Assembly (NCBI RefSeq): GCF_023703795.1
Contig: NZ_CP098518.1
Coordinates: forward strand, 2,666,001-2,730,000
Source of the DNA: Haloplanus sp. HW8-1
Lineage (GTDB): Archaea; Halobacteriota; Halobacteria; Halobacteriales; Haloferacaceae
DNA: 64,000 nt
Reading direction: 5' to 3'
The notes under the pieces were generated by a model, which searched no databases, was not told where the DNA came from, and saw only the letters and a list, made by a program, of their open reading frames with translations. The translations under genes and the position numbers were made by a program. This document shows, piece after piece, positions 27,401 through 36,275 of the stretch (position 1 is its first letter; every line of letters begins with the position of its first letter).

Positions 27401-28521
27401 GCCTCGTTGAATCGAAAGACTGCGTCGGGGTAGGGTTAATCAATCACAGTTTTACGGTGTCACAGACGGGTTTCGAACTCAGAATATGCAGTAGCCGCTT
27501 CTCCCGGCATTGCTGAAGAGTCAGAACTATGGTATTTAGCGTTCTTGTTTCGATGACGACGGCGACGCCTCTCCCGGATACGCCCGGAGAAGGGGGAGCA
27601 GGCGGCGAGCCCTAACTCGCCGCCTGCGTTAGATTATGCACGATACACTTCCGTGTCAGCTCCCGGAACTGGCCATGCCAGCTCCGGGAGCGGAGCTTCT
27701 CGCCGTCGTCTTCCTTCAACTGCGAGAAGCCCGTTTCACTCATCCAGCGCTGGTTGTAGTCATTAGCGTCCATTCGGGCGTTGTGAGCCTTCTGCAACGG
27801 TGTCTGTTCCCTGTGCTTGATCAACGGGCGCGTTGACTCGGAGCGACACTCTTCACGGAGTTCTCCCCACGAGTAGTTCGCGTCAGCAGACAACACACGC
27901 AGGTCTTCCGCGTTCCGGCGGAAGACCTGCATCCCAATATGCCCGTCCCACGCCTTCTGCGTCGTGAAATGAACGTCCTTGATCGCTAAGGAGTTCACAT
28001 CGATCAAGATCGTCGTCTTCATCGACTGGAACGAGAAATCAGCGCGGTCGCGGTAGTGGTAGCTGGTTTGATCGCGCTGGAAGCCACTTGCATCAATTGC
28101 GGCTTCACCACTCCAGCCCGCCTGCTCCGCCGACGCGCGGAGCAGGCGGCGGAGTTCACGCATTCGGTACTCATCTTCCCACCGACAGAGCGAACTGTAG
28201 TGCGGAGCCTCGTCAAGATTGAACACGGCGAGAATACCAGGCATCTCGTTAAGGTAGTCTTCAGTTTTGCGGAGGCTCTTCTCCAGTTCGACACGGTACA
28301 GAATTAACGCGATCTGGACCCACTCAGCGTACCCGTCCGCGCCATCCGGCGCGGCGGGTACGTCCGGATCGCTAACGTGCTGTTTGGCAAGGTTTCGACA
28401 CATCCAGGCAAGCCGTCTGAGCGATGCCATATCGCCAGACGGCGTCCATTTCCCGGTTAATCTGGCGGAATATCACCGTGAGAACGTCTGAGGATACCCT
28501 TAGTCGGCGGCAAAACAAGGC
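27401..28521. mobile_element. IS5-type insertion sequence, 1,121 bp
   Basis: The ends are GCCTCGTTGAATCGAAAG (left) and, on the other strand, GCCTTGTTTTGCCGCCGAC (right), imperfect inverted repeats starting GCCTYGTT. The flanking 10-mer AAGACAAGGT is identical at 27391-27400 and 28522-28531 (target-site duplication). It encodes one transposase on the minus strand (27612-28430). Its insertion breaks the small gene starting at 27249. The exact repeats and intact transposase mean it is recent. Confidence 0.85.
27612..28430 (-). CDS. IS5-family DDE transposase
   Basis: 272 residues. DDE residues are read in AIDASGFQRDQTSYHYRDR (first Asp), LRVLSADANYSWGELREECR (second Asp) and RWMSETGFSQLKEDDGEKLR (Glu within the Y/E-x-x-F region of IS4/IS5-type enzymes). 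The conserved tail CIVHNLTQAAS is present. Frame complete from ATG to stop, so probably active. It sits inside a 1,121-bp element with 10-bp target duplications. Confidence 0.9.
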   Translation of the reverse strand: MASLRRLAWMCRNLAKQHVSDPDVPAAPDGADGYAEWVQIALILYRVELEKSLRKTEDYLNEMPGILAVFNLDEAPHYSSLCRWEDEYRMRELRRLLRASAEQAGWSGEAAIDASGFQRDQTSYHYRDRADFSFQSMKTTILIDVNSLAIKDVHFTTQKAWDGHIGMQVFRRNAEDLRVLSADANYSWGELREECRSESTRPLIKHREQTPLQKAHNARMDANDYNQRWMSETGFSQLKEDDGEKLRSRSWHGQFRELTRKCIVHNLTQAAS

Positions 28522-28830
28522 AAGACAAGGTCGACATCGATGTTGTGAGGGAGTACCTGAAGATCGCGGTCTGCGAGGACATCGCGTGGATGACGGATCA
28601 GGGAGTGTGGGATGGAGACGAGGACGTGGAGCGGATCGTCACCGAGATGGACGAGTACGCAGAGGCGAACACGAAAATGATGGTGGGTCGGGTCGCCTCC
28701 AGTCACCGAGATATGATGCGACTCAGCGGTGCTATTATGCAGGAGACATTCAGCAGCGAGTAGGTCACAGTCACTCGAGCATATTTCCCGACTTGTCGGT
28801 CGACTGGGTGACAGCGCATTCCCGGCCAGA

Positions 28831-29184
28831 CTACCAGATCTGGCCCCGATCGTCCAGCTTCTCGGTCAGCTCCTCGACCTCCTCGAAGTAGACGTGATAC
28901 CGGTTCCGCCTGACTCCCTCGCCAGAGACCTCAACTTCACCCTCCGAGAGGCGTTCTCGGACAACGCTTTGCGCTTGCTCGATGTCGGTGTCGGCGGCAG
29001 CGGCGATCCACTCCATCCCCCGCCACCGTGGGTACTCGTTCGTGAGAACGTGATCGACCCGCTCTTCCGGGGTCATATCGGCGGGATAGTCGGGCTCCAG
29101 CTCGTCGGGATCGGCAGGTGGCTCGAATGCCTCCTTGGCATCGTCGAGTGCATCTCGGATGGAGTCGGGGAGGTCATCGGTCAT
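28831..29184 (-). CDS. Small acidic winged-helix-like protein
   Basis: 117 residues from ATG 29184. Acidic N-terminus (about 1-45), then a helix-turn-helix-like run RWRGMEWIAAAADTDIEQAQ and a wing-like SGEGVRRNRYHVYFEEVEEL. Similar small HTH proteins pair with the DUF7342-type regulator encoded divergently at 29557. Transcribed after the 61-residue ORF (44-nt gap). Confidence 0.6.
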   Translation of the reverse strand: MTDDLPDSIRDALDDAKEAFEPPADPDELEPDYPADMTPEERVDHVLTNEYPRWRGMEWIAAAADTDIEQAQSVVRERLSEGEVEVSGEGVRRNRYHVYFEEVEELTEKLDDRGQIW

Positions 29185-29228
29185 GACTCCGGATCCTCCG
29201 TGTGGTAACTTAGTTGCCGGCGTCGGAT

Positions 29229-29414
29229 TCACTCCAACTCGAAATCCGCTTCAAATGACTGCTTAAATTCATCCTCGTCCATTGTCTGCTCGCGCTGTGC
29301 GATAGCGACCGAGATCGATCGTTCTATTCCATCTATATGCGAATGCATTTCACGGACTTCGTCGGCCTCGATCTCGCCCTCACGCAACTTATCCAGAGCC
29401 TCAATCACGTCCAT
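29229..29414 (-). CDS. 61-residue acidic helical protein
   Basis: MDVIEALDKLREGEIEADEV at the start, then helical to the end QSFEADFELE; no known motif. It is 44 nt upstream of the small HTH-like gene on the same strand and divergent from the regulator at 29557, a layout common for antitoxin-like or regulatory pairs. Supported by position and composition only. Confidence 0.5.
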   Translation of the reverse strand: MDVIEALDKLREGEIEADEVREMHSHIDGIERSISVAIAQREQTMDEDEFKQSFEADFELE

Positions 29415-29556
29415 ATTCGGATATTACATCCCAAAGGAGAAAAGAGCCGGCTACAGCGAAAGCGTGAACCACTGGCGTTCTGTATGGATACCGCGGCTGA
29501 CAGGGGACAAGTATGCTGCTCCCAAAACAAATTAATCCGTGTCCACGAGACGACGT

Positions 29557-30114
29557 ATGGCTGACGACCGTCCCACCAACGTGAACAAGCGTGTTACCAA
29601 GGAGTGGACGACGGACACCAGCCCCGGCGAGCGCGTTCGCACCGTGATGAAACGGACGTACGACTCCCAGTCGGTCGCCACCATCGCCGAACGGGCGCTA
29701 ATCTCGGAGACGACTGCACGCAAGCATCTGGATATCCTCGCCGAAGAGGGCTTCGTCAAGACAGCCTCCCCGCCGGATGAGAACGGGACGTGGTACAAAC
29801 GTGCTCCCCGCTCGGTTGTCCTCGAACGCGCGGGGCAGATCCTCGATTCGGTCGATGTTGAGACGCTTTCGGCTCGCGTCACGGAGCTTCGCGAGACTGT
29901 CCGGGAATTTGAGGAGCAGACCGGCGCAGAATCCCCACGCGCCGCGGCCATCGATGACACAGAACTGGATGCGGCGGCGATAGCGGAGTGGCAGACGACG
30001 CATCGGAACCTGAAGCTTGCGCGGGCTGCACTCGCGCTCGCGGATGCAACCGAGGCCGTCGAGGCCTACACCGACTCAGGCGACCACGGTGGGCCATCAG
30101 CTCTCAATGGTTGA
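29557..30114 (+). CDS. Winged-helix transcriptional regulator (DUF7342-like)
   Basis: 185 residues from ATG 29557; AATTAATCC (about 29527-29535) lies 22-30 nt upstream. The N-terminal wHTH reads SPGERVRTVMKRTYDSQSVA then TIAERALISETTARKHLDIL and AEEGFVKTASPP (wing). A coiled middle (about 85-120) and a C-terminal helix pair TTHRNLKLARAALALADATE match haloarchaeal DUF7342/TrmB-like regulators. Divergent from the two small acidic genes at 29229-29414 and 28831-29184. Confidence 0.75.
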   Translation: MADDRPTNVNKRVTKEWTTDTSPGERVRTVMKRTYDSQSVATIAERALISETTARKHLDILAEEGFVKTASPPDENGTWYKRAPRSVVLERAGQILDSVDVETLSARVTELRETVREFEEQTGAESPRAAAIDDTELDAAAIAEWQTTHRNLKLARAALALADATEAVEAYTDSGDHGGPSALNG

Positions 30115-30202
30115 TACTGTCTGCGCACCCGGGGAGATCCCGTAGTCAAGGAGGTCGTGAGGTCTCGTCGGAGCAACTGGTAGCAGTTTATACGGTCTAG
30201 CT

Positions 30203-31639
30203 CTAGCCGGAAGGGAGGCGACCCTCGCCGTGCAGGTATTTGAGGCCGGTCTCCGTGAGTTCTAGTTCGTCGTCAGAGACTGCGAGGGCTTGTTGATCTT
30301 GCAAGGCGTCGCAGCGGTCTGCCACGTAGTCTTCTTGGTAGTCAAGGTGATCGGCAACGGACGAGATGGTCTGTGCGTCTCCCTCGGAGATTGCCTGTAG
30401 GATGTAGTAGTCGCCGAGGTTCTCGGCCGACCGGATGTTCTCGACGGTGTGCAGGGTCTGGAAGAGGAGCCAGATGAGTTTTGCCGAGAGGATTTCGTCG
30501 TCGGCGTAGTCAGTGCGTTCCCCGTGCAGGATGTCAGTGCGATTGGGCCAGAAGTGGCTCTGGTAATAATCCCGGAACGCGTCGTCGATCTCGGAGATGT
30601 GTTTTGGACTTCCCTCCCCCTTGCCGACGACCTTGACGCCGTACACATCTTCGTCGTGCCGCCAGATCCCAATATCGAGTGCAGCGTCGATGATTACGCC
30701 TTCGAGTTGGCTTAGGATTACGGGGATGCTGAGAGCGTACCGACCTTCGGCGTGGGCGTCAAGGGCTTGGTTGATGATCTCCTGTCGTTCTTCGTACTCG
30801 TCGAACGAGCGGAAGTACTCCTTGAAGCCCTCGATGTCCTCCTCTTCGCTGAGTTGGGCGGCGAGGAGTTCGGCTGCAGCTTCGTTTCCCTCCTCGCGAT
30901 ACTCGCGGTAGAGCTGCATAAAGGCGGCGTGCTTGACGTTGGAAAGCCACTTGAACTCGAAGTCGGATTCCTCGATTTCCCGGTACTGCTCGGCGAGTTC
31001 GGAGATCGGTTCTAACGCGTCACGGAGGAGAGAGTCGAAGTAGCTGCTGAGGTCGAACGATGCGGCGAGTTGGGTGGCCACGCGCTGGTGGTACGACGTT
31101 GTGATGGTCTCCAGTGCCTCGGTGAGGGCTGTGAACTGTGGGGTTGGAAACTCAATGTCGAGGTCGATAGAGGGTGATGGAGGTTCGTCCGGCAAGTCGT
31201 CAGTGAACGTCACGCTGTCAATATCCATCTCGTCCGCGTGTACGCCGACGTACTCTCGGAGGTACTCCTCGGCCTCCTCGACGGAGTCGATTCTCGTCTC
31301 AGGTTGGAGTTCCTCAACGGATTCCTCCGTGCTGTAGTAGCTACCGCCGATATTGAGGCCGTACCCTGTGACGCTCCCAGATGGGTCGGTGAATATCTTG
31401 ATGTAGATGGCGACGAGCCATTCTGCCCGCTCTTCATCGACATCCAGTCCGTCGGTGACGCGGTTAACAGCGTCCTGCCAGTTGTCCGCCGAGCGGACGT
31501 AATCTCCCGCTTCGCGGATTTGTTCGCAATCGTCGAGTGTGGCCTTTTCCACCTTCTCCCGCCAGTTCTCTTCTATTTGTTCTACCAGTTCTTCAGCTGA
31601 TGCGACCTCCTCCTCGTCCGGGTCGCTGTCCTCTGTCAT
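30203..31639 (-). CDS. Large acidic protein with HEPN-like R-x4-H motif and C-terminal winged helix
   Basis: 478 residues. The middle-to-C-terminal region has a helical core with YALSIPVILSQLEGVIIDAA then DYYQSHFWPNRTDILHGERT, the N-R-x4-H-G signature seen in HEPN ribonuclease-like domains of abortive-infection and toxin proteins. The last ~70 residues (EGDAQTISSVADHLDYQEDY) form a winged helix. The first 200 residues are acidic and unrecognised. It lies among restriction-type nuclease genes in the island, so an RNA-targeting defence effector is plausible, but the nuclease role is inferred from one motif. Confidence 0.6.
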   Translation of the reverse strand: MTEDSDPDEEEVASAEELVEQIEENWREKVEKATLDDCEQIREAGDYVRSADNWQDAVNRVTDGLDVDEERAEWLVAIYIKIFTDPSGSVTGYGLNIGGSYYSTEESVEELQPETRIDSVEEAEEYLREYVGVHADEMDIDSVTFTDDLPDEPPSPSIDLDIEFPTPQFTALTEALETITTSYHQRVATQLAASFDLSSYFDSLLRDALEPISELAEQYREIEESDFEFKWLSNVKHAAFMQLYREYREEGNEAAAELLAAQLSEEEDIEGFKEYFRSFDEYEERQEIINQALDAHAEGRYALSIPVILSQLEGVIIDAALDIGIWRHDEDVYGVKVVGKGEGSPKHISEIDDAFRDYYQSHFWPNRTDILHGERTDYADDEILSAKLIWLLFQTLHTVENIRSAENLGDYYILQAISEGDAQTISSVADHLDYQEDYVADRCDALQDQQALAVSDDELELTETGLKYLHGEGRLPSG

Positions 31640-31799
31640 TGATAACTCGGTTGTCAGGCGTCCTGCTTAGGCCTCATCATCCCGATCTATCCGCCCGTGA
31701 ATGATTCGTCAATTTAGCCACAGCATTCCAGCAGTCATTCCCACGACAACTCACATACCCTTCCAACACAACTGAGGCAGACATCTCCTCTCGACGCAC

Positions 31800-32888
31800 T
31801 TATCGCAGTTCCTCGTCCAAGACAGGCGTCAACTGTTCGTGGAATTCCGCCAGCCTATCCACGGCCCACTCTTTGAGTTCCTCGTCCTCTAGGGCGTCAT
31901 CCAGTCGGCCCACCTCACGTTTGACATAGAGCCGCGTGTACCCGCTGCTCCCGTACTCCTCGGAGTGGATCTCCTCAGGGATGTCCAGCGGTCGGTCTTC
32001 TATCGCCGCCAGCATCGTCTCCAGCATCTCCTCATTCCGCGCAGAATCATCGAATTGGAAGTTCATCACGACGTGGAACTCCTTGTCGCCGGGATCGCCT
32101 TTGAAGTGCCACACGAACTCGACGTCCGAGTGTCCAGCCGGGATCGTGAGCCAGCTATCGCTGCTGGCACTCCTGCTCGTGACGTCGGGAAGTTCCTCCT
32201 TGAAGCGTTCGAGTACCTCGCCGAAGAACCGCCGGTACTTCTTCTGCTTCGGCGACGCCTCCCGTTCCTTGATCTCCTGCGTCTCGTCGGCGCCGATGAT
32301 TGTTGGGACGAACATCTCGGCGTCGTCCCGCTCGTAGTAGTCGAACTCGACGCAGTTGATCTTCAAGTCGTGGGGGTCCCGCAGCCAGCGCGTCATCCGA
32401 CGGACGTCGTCGGTGATCGTGTACGCGACCAACATCAGCTGGGGCGACTCCAGTCCCTCGGCGAACTCCCGCTCGAAGTCGTCGATGTCGAACTCCGTAT
32501 CCTCCTCGTGGTCAAAGGCCTCGTAGAGTTCCTCCAGCGACTCGTAGGTGGTGAGGTCGAAGAACTCATCCTGATCCAACCGGGCCAGTGATGACGCGTA
32601 GTCGAAGAGTTGCGTCACGGCCGAGCGCGGCGAGCGGTCGCGCTTGAACTCGATCGTCGTGAGCGTTCCCCGCTTGTCGCACACGAGCAAATCGGGCTCT
32701 TTTCCGGTCGGCAGCTGGAGTTTACTTCCGAGAACGACGTTCTCACGGGTCGTCAGCGTTCCCATCACCAACCGCGGGTCGCTGTGGATCACCTCGTGGA
32801 GGTCGTCCTCTAGATGCTCCTCGCTGTACTCTACCTCCTCAAGATATTCAATTTCGCCGTCCTCGCGACGAAAGCCGATAAGTGACAT
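31800..32888 (-). CDS. NucS/DUF91-like PD-(D/E)xK protein with DUF4268-type C-terminus
   Basis: 362 residues from ATG 32888. The nuclease-like core at about 55-100 reads GSKLQLPTGKEPDLLVCDKR then LTTIEFKRDRSPRSAVTQLF (D...E-x-K). The C-terminal third (about 240-360) with VEFVWHFKGDPGDKEFHVVM resembles DUF4268, often attached to restriction-type domains. The upstream region (32889-33204) has three 15-bp AT-rich repeats. Either a DNA nuclease in defence or a single-strand DNA processing protein. Confidence 0.7.
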   Translation of the reverse strand: MSLIGFRREDGEIEYLEEVEYSEEHLEDDLHEVIHSDPRLVMGTLTTRENVVLGSKLQLPTGKEPDLLVCDKRGTLTTIEFKRDRSPRSAVTQLFDYASSLARLDQDEFFDLTTYESLEELYEAFDHEEDTEFDIDDFEREFAEGLESPQLMLVAYTITDDVRRMTRWLRDPHDLKINCVEFDYYERDDAEMFVPTIIGADETQEIKEREASPKQKKYRRFFGEVLERFKEELPDVTSRSASSDSWLTIPAGHSDVEFVWHFKGDPGDKEFHVVMNFQFDDSARNEEMLETMLAAIEDRPLDIPEEIHSEEYGSSGYTRLYVKREVGRLDDALEDEELKEWAVDRLAEFHEQLTPVLDEELR

Positions 32889-33204
32889 TACCGACAACTG
32901 TGAGCGGCCGCTCAAAGACTCTTCCCTGACAATTAGACGAGTTGGAACGGGAGATACAGAGTGAAGTTTGATCGGTAAGGAGAAATCATCGAGAGAGGGT
33001 CGAATGTCCCTATGCGCACGCAATCCGTTGTCACGACAATACTGGCATCGATTAAGGTAATTCGAAATAAGGTATTTTGAAATACCGTATTTTGAACTAC
33101 CTTATCTTACCGAGGCACTCCCCAAAGGGGTCAGCTCACAGAGCGATTCGACGGCAAACGACGCACTTGAAGGGGCTCGATTTGAGATGGGGATTCTCCC
33201 GCAG
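32889..33204. other. Intergenic region with AT-rich repeat array
   Basis: 316 bases between two nuclease-like genes on the same strand. Apart from three 15-bp repeats at 33054-33098 nothing coding is seen. The repeats lie about 170-210 nt upstream of the start at 32888, too far for its core promoter. Confidence 0.5.
33054..33098. repeat. Three tandem 15-bp AT-rich repeats
   Basis: AAGGTAATTCGAAAT (33054), AAGGTATTTTGAAAT (33069) and ACCGTATTTTGAACT (33084) follow each other exactly every 15 bp; a degenerate fourth unit ACCTTATCTT follows. Outer ends ATAAGGTA and TACCTTAT are also inverted repeats. It could be an operator array or a small recombination site. Confidence 0.55.
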
Positions 33205-34578
33205 TCAGATGATGCCTGCACTGACGAGACCGAATATGAGCGCAAGAAGTAGCGACACCAGTACACCGGCGACCAACGGAGGATTTTCGCGTGCCTTCTC
33301 GTGAAGCGACATTTCCTCGTACTCGGCACGGAATGTCTCCAGATTCTCCTCGTCGTAGAAGTACTTCGTCTTGAACGCGAATCGCTCGGTGACGGCACAG
33401 CCTGTGCAAACGGGCGCCTGTTCCAGCCGCTCCGTCTTGGTGTGGTCGGGACAGCTGATGCTCCCGCAGTTGGTACAGAACGTGTAGTCGGTATCCTGTC
33501 CAGCGGTCTCGCAGTGGACACACCGATGGATGCCATCCTCAACTGTCACGCGTGACGGCCCGGCGGCGTAGTACTCGTAGGGGTACTCGTACTGCTGGAG
33601 ACGTGTTGTCTGGCGGATCTCCGGGAGATAGATCGGGGTGATCGACTGCACTGAGATGTCCGACTGATTCGGCTCGCACGTCTTGGTGTAGGTGACGTTG
33701 TTGTCTCCGGTGTAGGAGACCGTCGTGGTGTGACGCTCCCGCAGTCGGTCGACAGCCCAGTCCTTGTACTCTGTCTCAGTCTGGCCGAACCGGTGAACGT
33801 CGAAGGCATCGAACACATCGGCGAATTCCTCTTCGTCCAACTCGGTCGTCTGGCGTCTGTTCTCCTCAATGAGCCTACGAACCGCCCCTTCCATTATGTC
33901 GGGCCGTCCCCGCCGAGCGTGGACGACGAACCGATCGGTCTCGTCGATGCGGTGGATGACGCCGACCGACGTTTCGAACACGGCGTCAACGTCCGCCGTG
34001 ATCAGGACGACCGGCTGGAACTCGGCCCGTGCTTGGGGCGTCGGTATCCCACCCGCGTCGATGTTGTCGATGTCTCGGAAGGCCTCGCGCACGGGAGCAT
34101 CGACACCGCTAGTGGGATCGAACGGGCGCAGAGTCTCGTCACAGATGATCTCGATGCGGCCGTTGTAGAGATCAAGGCCGATCTCGTCGGCGATCTCTCG
34201 CAGGTCGGTGCCGTCGATGAGTTCGATGGGATGGGGATCGCCGGCCTCGCGGAGGTCGTCAGCGTACTCTTTTGCCGGCGAGGTGAGCCGGCCTGTCGTC
34301 ACGACCATGCCGCGCTTGGGGCCGTCGAAGTCGAACGTCGATACCGCCGAGTGGAGTTTCTGCACCACGGGTCGGCCAACCGAACCGGTGTGCTTGCACT
34401 CGACGACGATTGCGCGACGCGTTCCGTCGACGGCCTCTTCCATAAGGATATCCCGTCCCTTGTCGGCTGTACGCTCGGCCTGTCGAACGTTCTCGTAGCC
34501 GAGATTGCGGAAAACATCCTCCATCAGATCCTCGAACTCGAAGCCGGAGAGGTCGTCTAATAGTTCCGCGTCGCTCAT
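33205..34578 (-). CDS. Membrane-anchored Mrr-type restriction endonuclease
   Basis: 457 residues from ATG 34578 (another ATG at 34581); TATA-like ATATACCTAA lies about 27 nt upstream. The Mrr core at the N-terminus reads FEDLMEDVFRNLGYENVRQA then DKGRDILMEE and AIVVECKHTGSVGRPVVQKL, giving the E/D...E-C-K site. A central region of unknown fold follows, then a double zinc ribbon (HRCVHCETAGQDTDYTFCTN, CPDHTKTERLEQAPVCTGC) and a single C-terminal helix NPPLVAGVLVSLLLALIFGL, predicted to anchor it in the membrane. Mrr enzymes cut modified foreign DNA. A membrane-tethered version could act on DNA as it enters. Confidence 0.8.
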   Translation of the reverse strand: MSDAELLDDLSGFEFEDLMEDVFRNLGYENVRQAERTADKGRDILMEEAVDGTRRAIVVECKHTGSVGRPVVQKLHSAVSTFDFDGPKRGMVVTTGRLTSPAKEYADDLREAGDPHPIELIDGTDLREIADEIGLDLYNGRIEIICDETLRPFDPTSGVDAPVREAFRDIDNIDAGGIPTPQARAEFQPVVLITADVDAVFETSVGVIHRIDETDRFVVHARRGRPDIMEGAVRRLIEENRRQTTELDEEEFADVFDAFDVHRFGQTETEYKDWAVDRLRERHTTTVSYTGDNNVTYTKTCEPNQSDISVQSITPIYLPEIRQTTRLQQYEYPYEYYAAGPSRVTVEDGIHRCVHCETAGQDTDYTFCTNCGSISCPDHTKTERLEQAPVCTGCAVTERFAFKTKYFYDEENLETFRAEYEEMSLHEKARENPPLVAGVLVSLLLALIFGLVSAGII

Positions 34579-34678
34579 CATTTGCAATCGTAGTACGTAT
34601 TAGGTATATGGATTTGCTTATGTCAAGGAGTCACATAGAGCGTTCCCACACCCAAGCAGGATTCTTCAATACAACCGC

Positions 34679-35563
34679 CTATTGAACTGCGTCTGATATC
34701 TTTGATTGTGCTTTCTCGAAGTTTGTGTCAATATCAATACCAGAGACGATACTCACGTCAACAGACAGAGTATTTAGATCACGAGTGAATTGATTGTTTG
34801 TCACCGGATGGCTGCTAATTATAACAACGTCGGTATCATAGGCAAGCCCGTACCAGAGAATCTGTGAGTAGTCATCCTCGTCAAGTGGTTTATGCTTGCA
34901 TTCAATAATGTACTCGGCGCTTTCTTGGTAATCCTGCCACTTCTTGTATAGTTCATCTGGTGACTCTTTCTCGGCCTCTGTCTGTACCAAACTGCTACAA
35001 TCAGCGTAGTTGCTCGGAACTTCATCTACGCCAAGTTCTTTTGCTACCTTCTCAAAGAGGCCGTTAGCGCACATCGTCATCAACCTGCTCTGGTCTACTG
35101 GTTGAGGAGTACTGTTTGCTGTCCATGGTAGTTTATCAGTCCCTTCTACGGTCAGAAGAGCATCTGGACGGGTATGATGTGTACGTCCCTCTTGACTCGG
35201 ATTCTGCAAGTATTTGTAGTCTCTGCTACACTGGTTCCATAGTTCTTTCTCGGGATACGGAGGCAGATGAGGTTCCACGAATAGAGACGGAACCCACGAA
35301 AGTTGAGATCCTCTACCACGAGAGGGGGTAAACGAGATCTTCTCCTCAGAGGTCAGGTCTGAAGCATCTATCCAGATGGGCAGTAGATGGAGAAAGACTG
35401 TGTATTCATGTAGCTTTTTTCGAATGTCTTTGTTCAGGTCTCTCTCGTCTTGGAGGTACTCAAATAAGCTTTCGTAACGATGGCTAACACCGATATTTTC
35501 TAGTTGGAGGTCTTCTGCTACTCTCTTTTCGAGCCTTTTGACTCTCTCTTTGTGGCTTATCAT
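34679..35563 (-). CDS. PD-(D/E)xK-like protein of the island
   Basis: 294 residues, AT-rich. The core is in the C-terminal half: THHTRPDALLTVEGTDKL (Asp), then SAEYIIECKHKPLDEDDYSQ (E-x-K) and ILWYGLAYDTDVVIISSHP, i.e. the beta-sheet of a restriction-type fold. The N-terminal ~110 residues are helical and basic. It is a stand-alone gene just upstream of the Mrr gene on the same strand. No partner methylase. The function is probably DNA cleavage in defence. Confidence 0.6.
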   Translation of the reverse strand: MISHKERVKRLEKRVAEDLQLENIGVSHRYESLFEYLQDERDLNKDIRKKLHEYTVFLHLLPIWIDASDLTSEEKISFTPSRGRGSQLSWVPSLFVEPHLPPYPEKELWNQCSRDYKYLQNPSQEGRTHHTRPDALLTVEGTDKLPWTANSTPQPVDQSRLMTMCANGLFEKVAKELGVDEVPSNYADCSSLVQTEAEKESPDELYKKWQDYQESAEYIIECKHKPLDEDDYSQILWYGLAYDTDVVIISSHPVTNNQFTRDLNTLSVDVSIVSGIDIDTNFEKAQSKISDAVQ

Positions 35564-35859
35564 TATAGACGATTGTTATCTAAGAGAAAAAATCCTATTG
35601 ATGTTAACAGGCGTAGAGCTGGCTGTTATAACGGTTATTGCCATCGAAGGTGTGATAATGATAGTTTTTGTCACTTCATCCATATCTCCTGAATAGGTGG
35701 AGACAAAGGGCCGCCACTCCTGCCCAAGTAGTACTCAATCCGCAAGAGTTCTATAACACTCTCGATGGCCAAATATACTAATTGTACTGCAAATACCGAT
35801 GCGCAATCACTGACTCTGATGATAGCAATCAAATACTGTGCTGGGGAATCTTAGTCAAT
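35564..35859. other. AT-rich intergenic stretch between divergent genes
   Basis: About 296 bases. An ORF frame from 35782 enters the downstream gene but lacks a good start before 35860. No repeats or RNA structure stand out by eye. Confidence 0.4.
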
Positions 35860-36267
35860 ATGCTCCCTGATGATCTTCCTGTCGACCCCGATCAGTTGCT
35901 GACGTGGCACACGGAGTGTTGGCAGTGTGGCGAGGACACTCCTGTCGTTTGGCCGCGGCACGATCATCTTGATACACCAATCGGCGATGTCCTTGCGAAT
36001 TACGACACGCCTGTTGAACGTGTCTACAGCAACACCCTCGAAAAAGAGGTGTGGGGAAACGTCTGCCAGCACTGTGATTCCTATCAGGGCAACCACTACA
36101 TTCGCAGAGAAGCGACTGAGATCGACCCGCCCATAGTCGAGTGTCCAAACTGTGGCGAGGAACACGAGTGGCGACCTGACGAGGGACTCGGCGGTGCCTT
36201 TGGACAGGGCTGGGTCTCCTGTCCGGAATACGGTGATGTACCAGTTGGCGACCCGCGCGAGGACTAA
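35860..36267 (+). CDS. Zinc-binding protein with three C-x2-C knuckles
   Basis: 135 residues from ATG 35860. Knuckles: ECWQCGEDTPVVW, NVCQHCDSYQGNHY and VECPNCGEEHEWRP. The first two are about 60 residues apart, as in competence-CoiA or HNH-associated zinc proteins, but no catalytic motif is visible. A tandem 69-bp repeat array starts 9 nt after its stop. Unknown role. Confidence 0.65.
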   Translation: MLPDDLPVDPDQLLTWHTECWQCGEDTPVVWPRHDHLDTPIGDVLANYDTPVERVYSNTLEKEVWGNVCQHCDSYQGNHYIRREATEIDPPIVECPNCGEEHEWRPDEGLGGAFGQGWVSCPEYGDVPVGDPRED

Positions 36268-36275
36268 CAAAATCG

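Larger units (their letters stand above)
27249..28763 (+). pseudogene. Small island gene split by an IS5-type insertion (paralogue of 40684-41100)
   Basis: The 5' part (27249-27400) starts MRGPQFDSSEDGKDALATV and ends EEYDVEDKV. Removing the IS and one target duplication joins it in frame to 28532-28763: DIDVVREYLKIAVCEDIAW ... IMQETFSSE, total 127 residues. The rebuilt protein matches the 138-residue protein at 40684-41100 throughout (EYDVEDKVDIDVVREYLKI against EYGVRDKVDTEVVARWLMI; DVERIVTEMDEYAEANTKMM against GVERLVADMDQSAATLVGG). A short all-helical protein of unknown role. It shares a promoter motif with the integrase. Confidence 0.75.
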
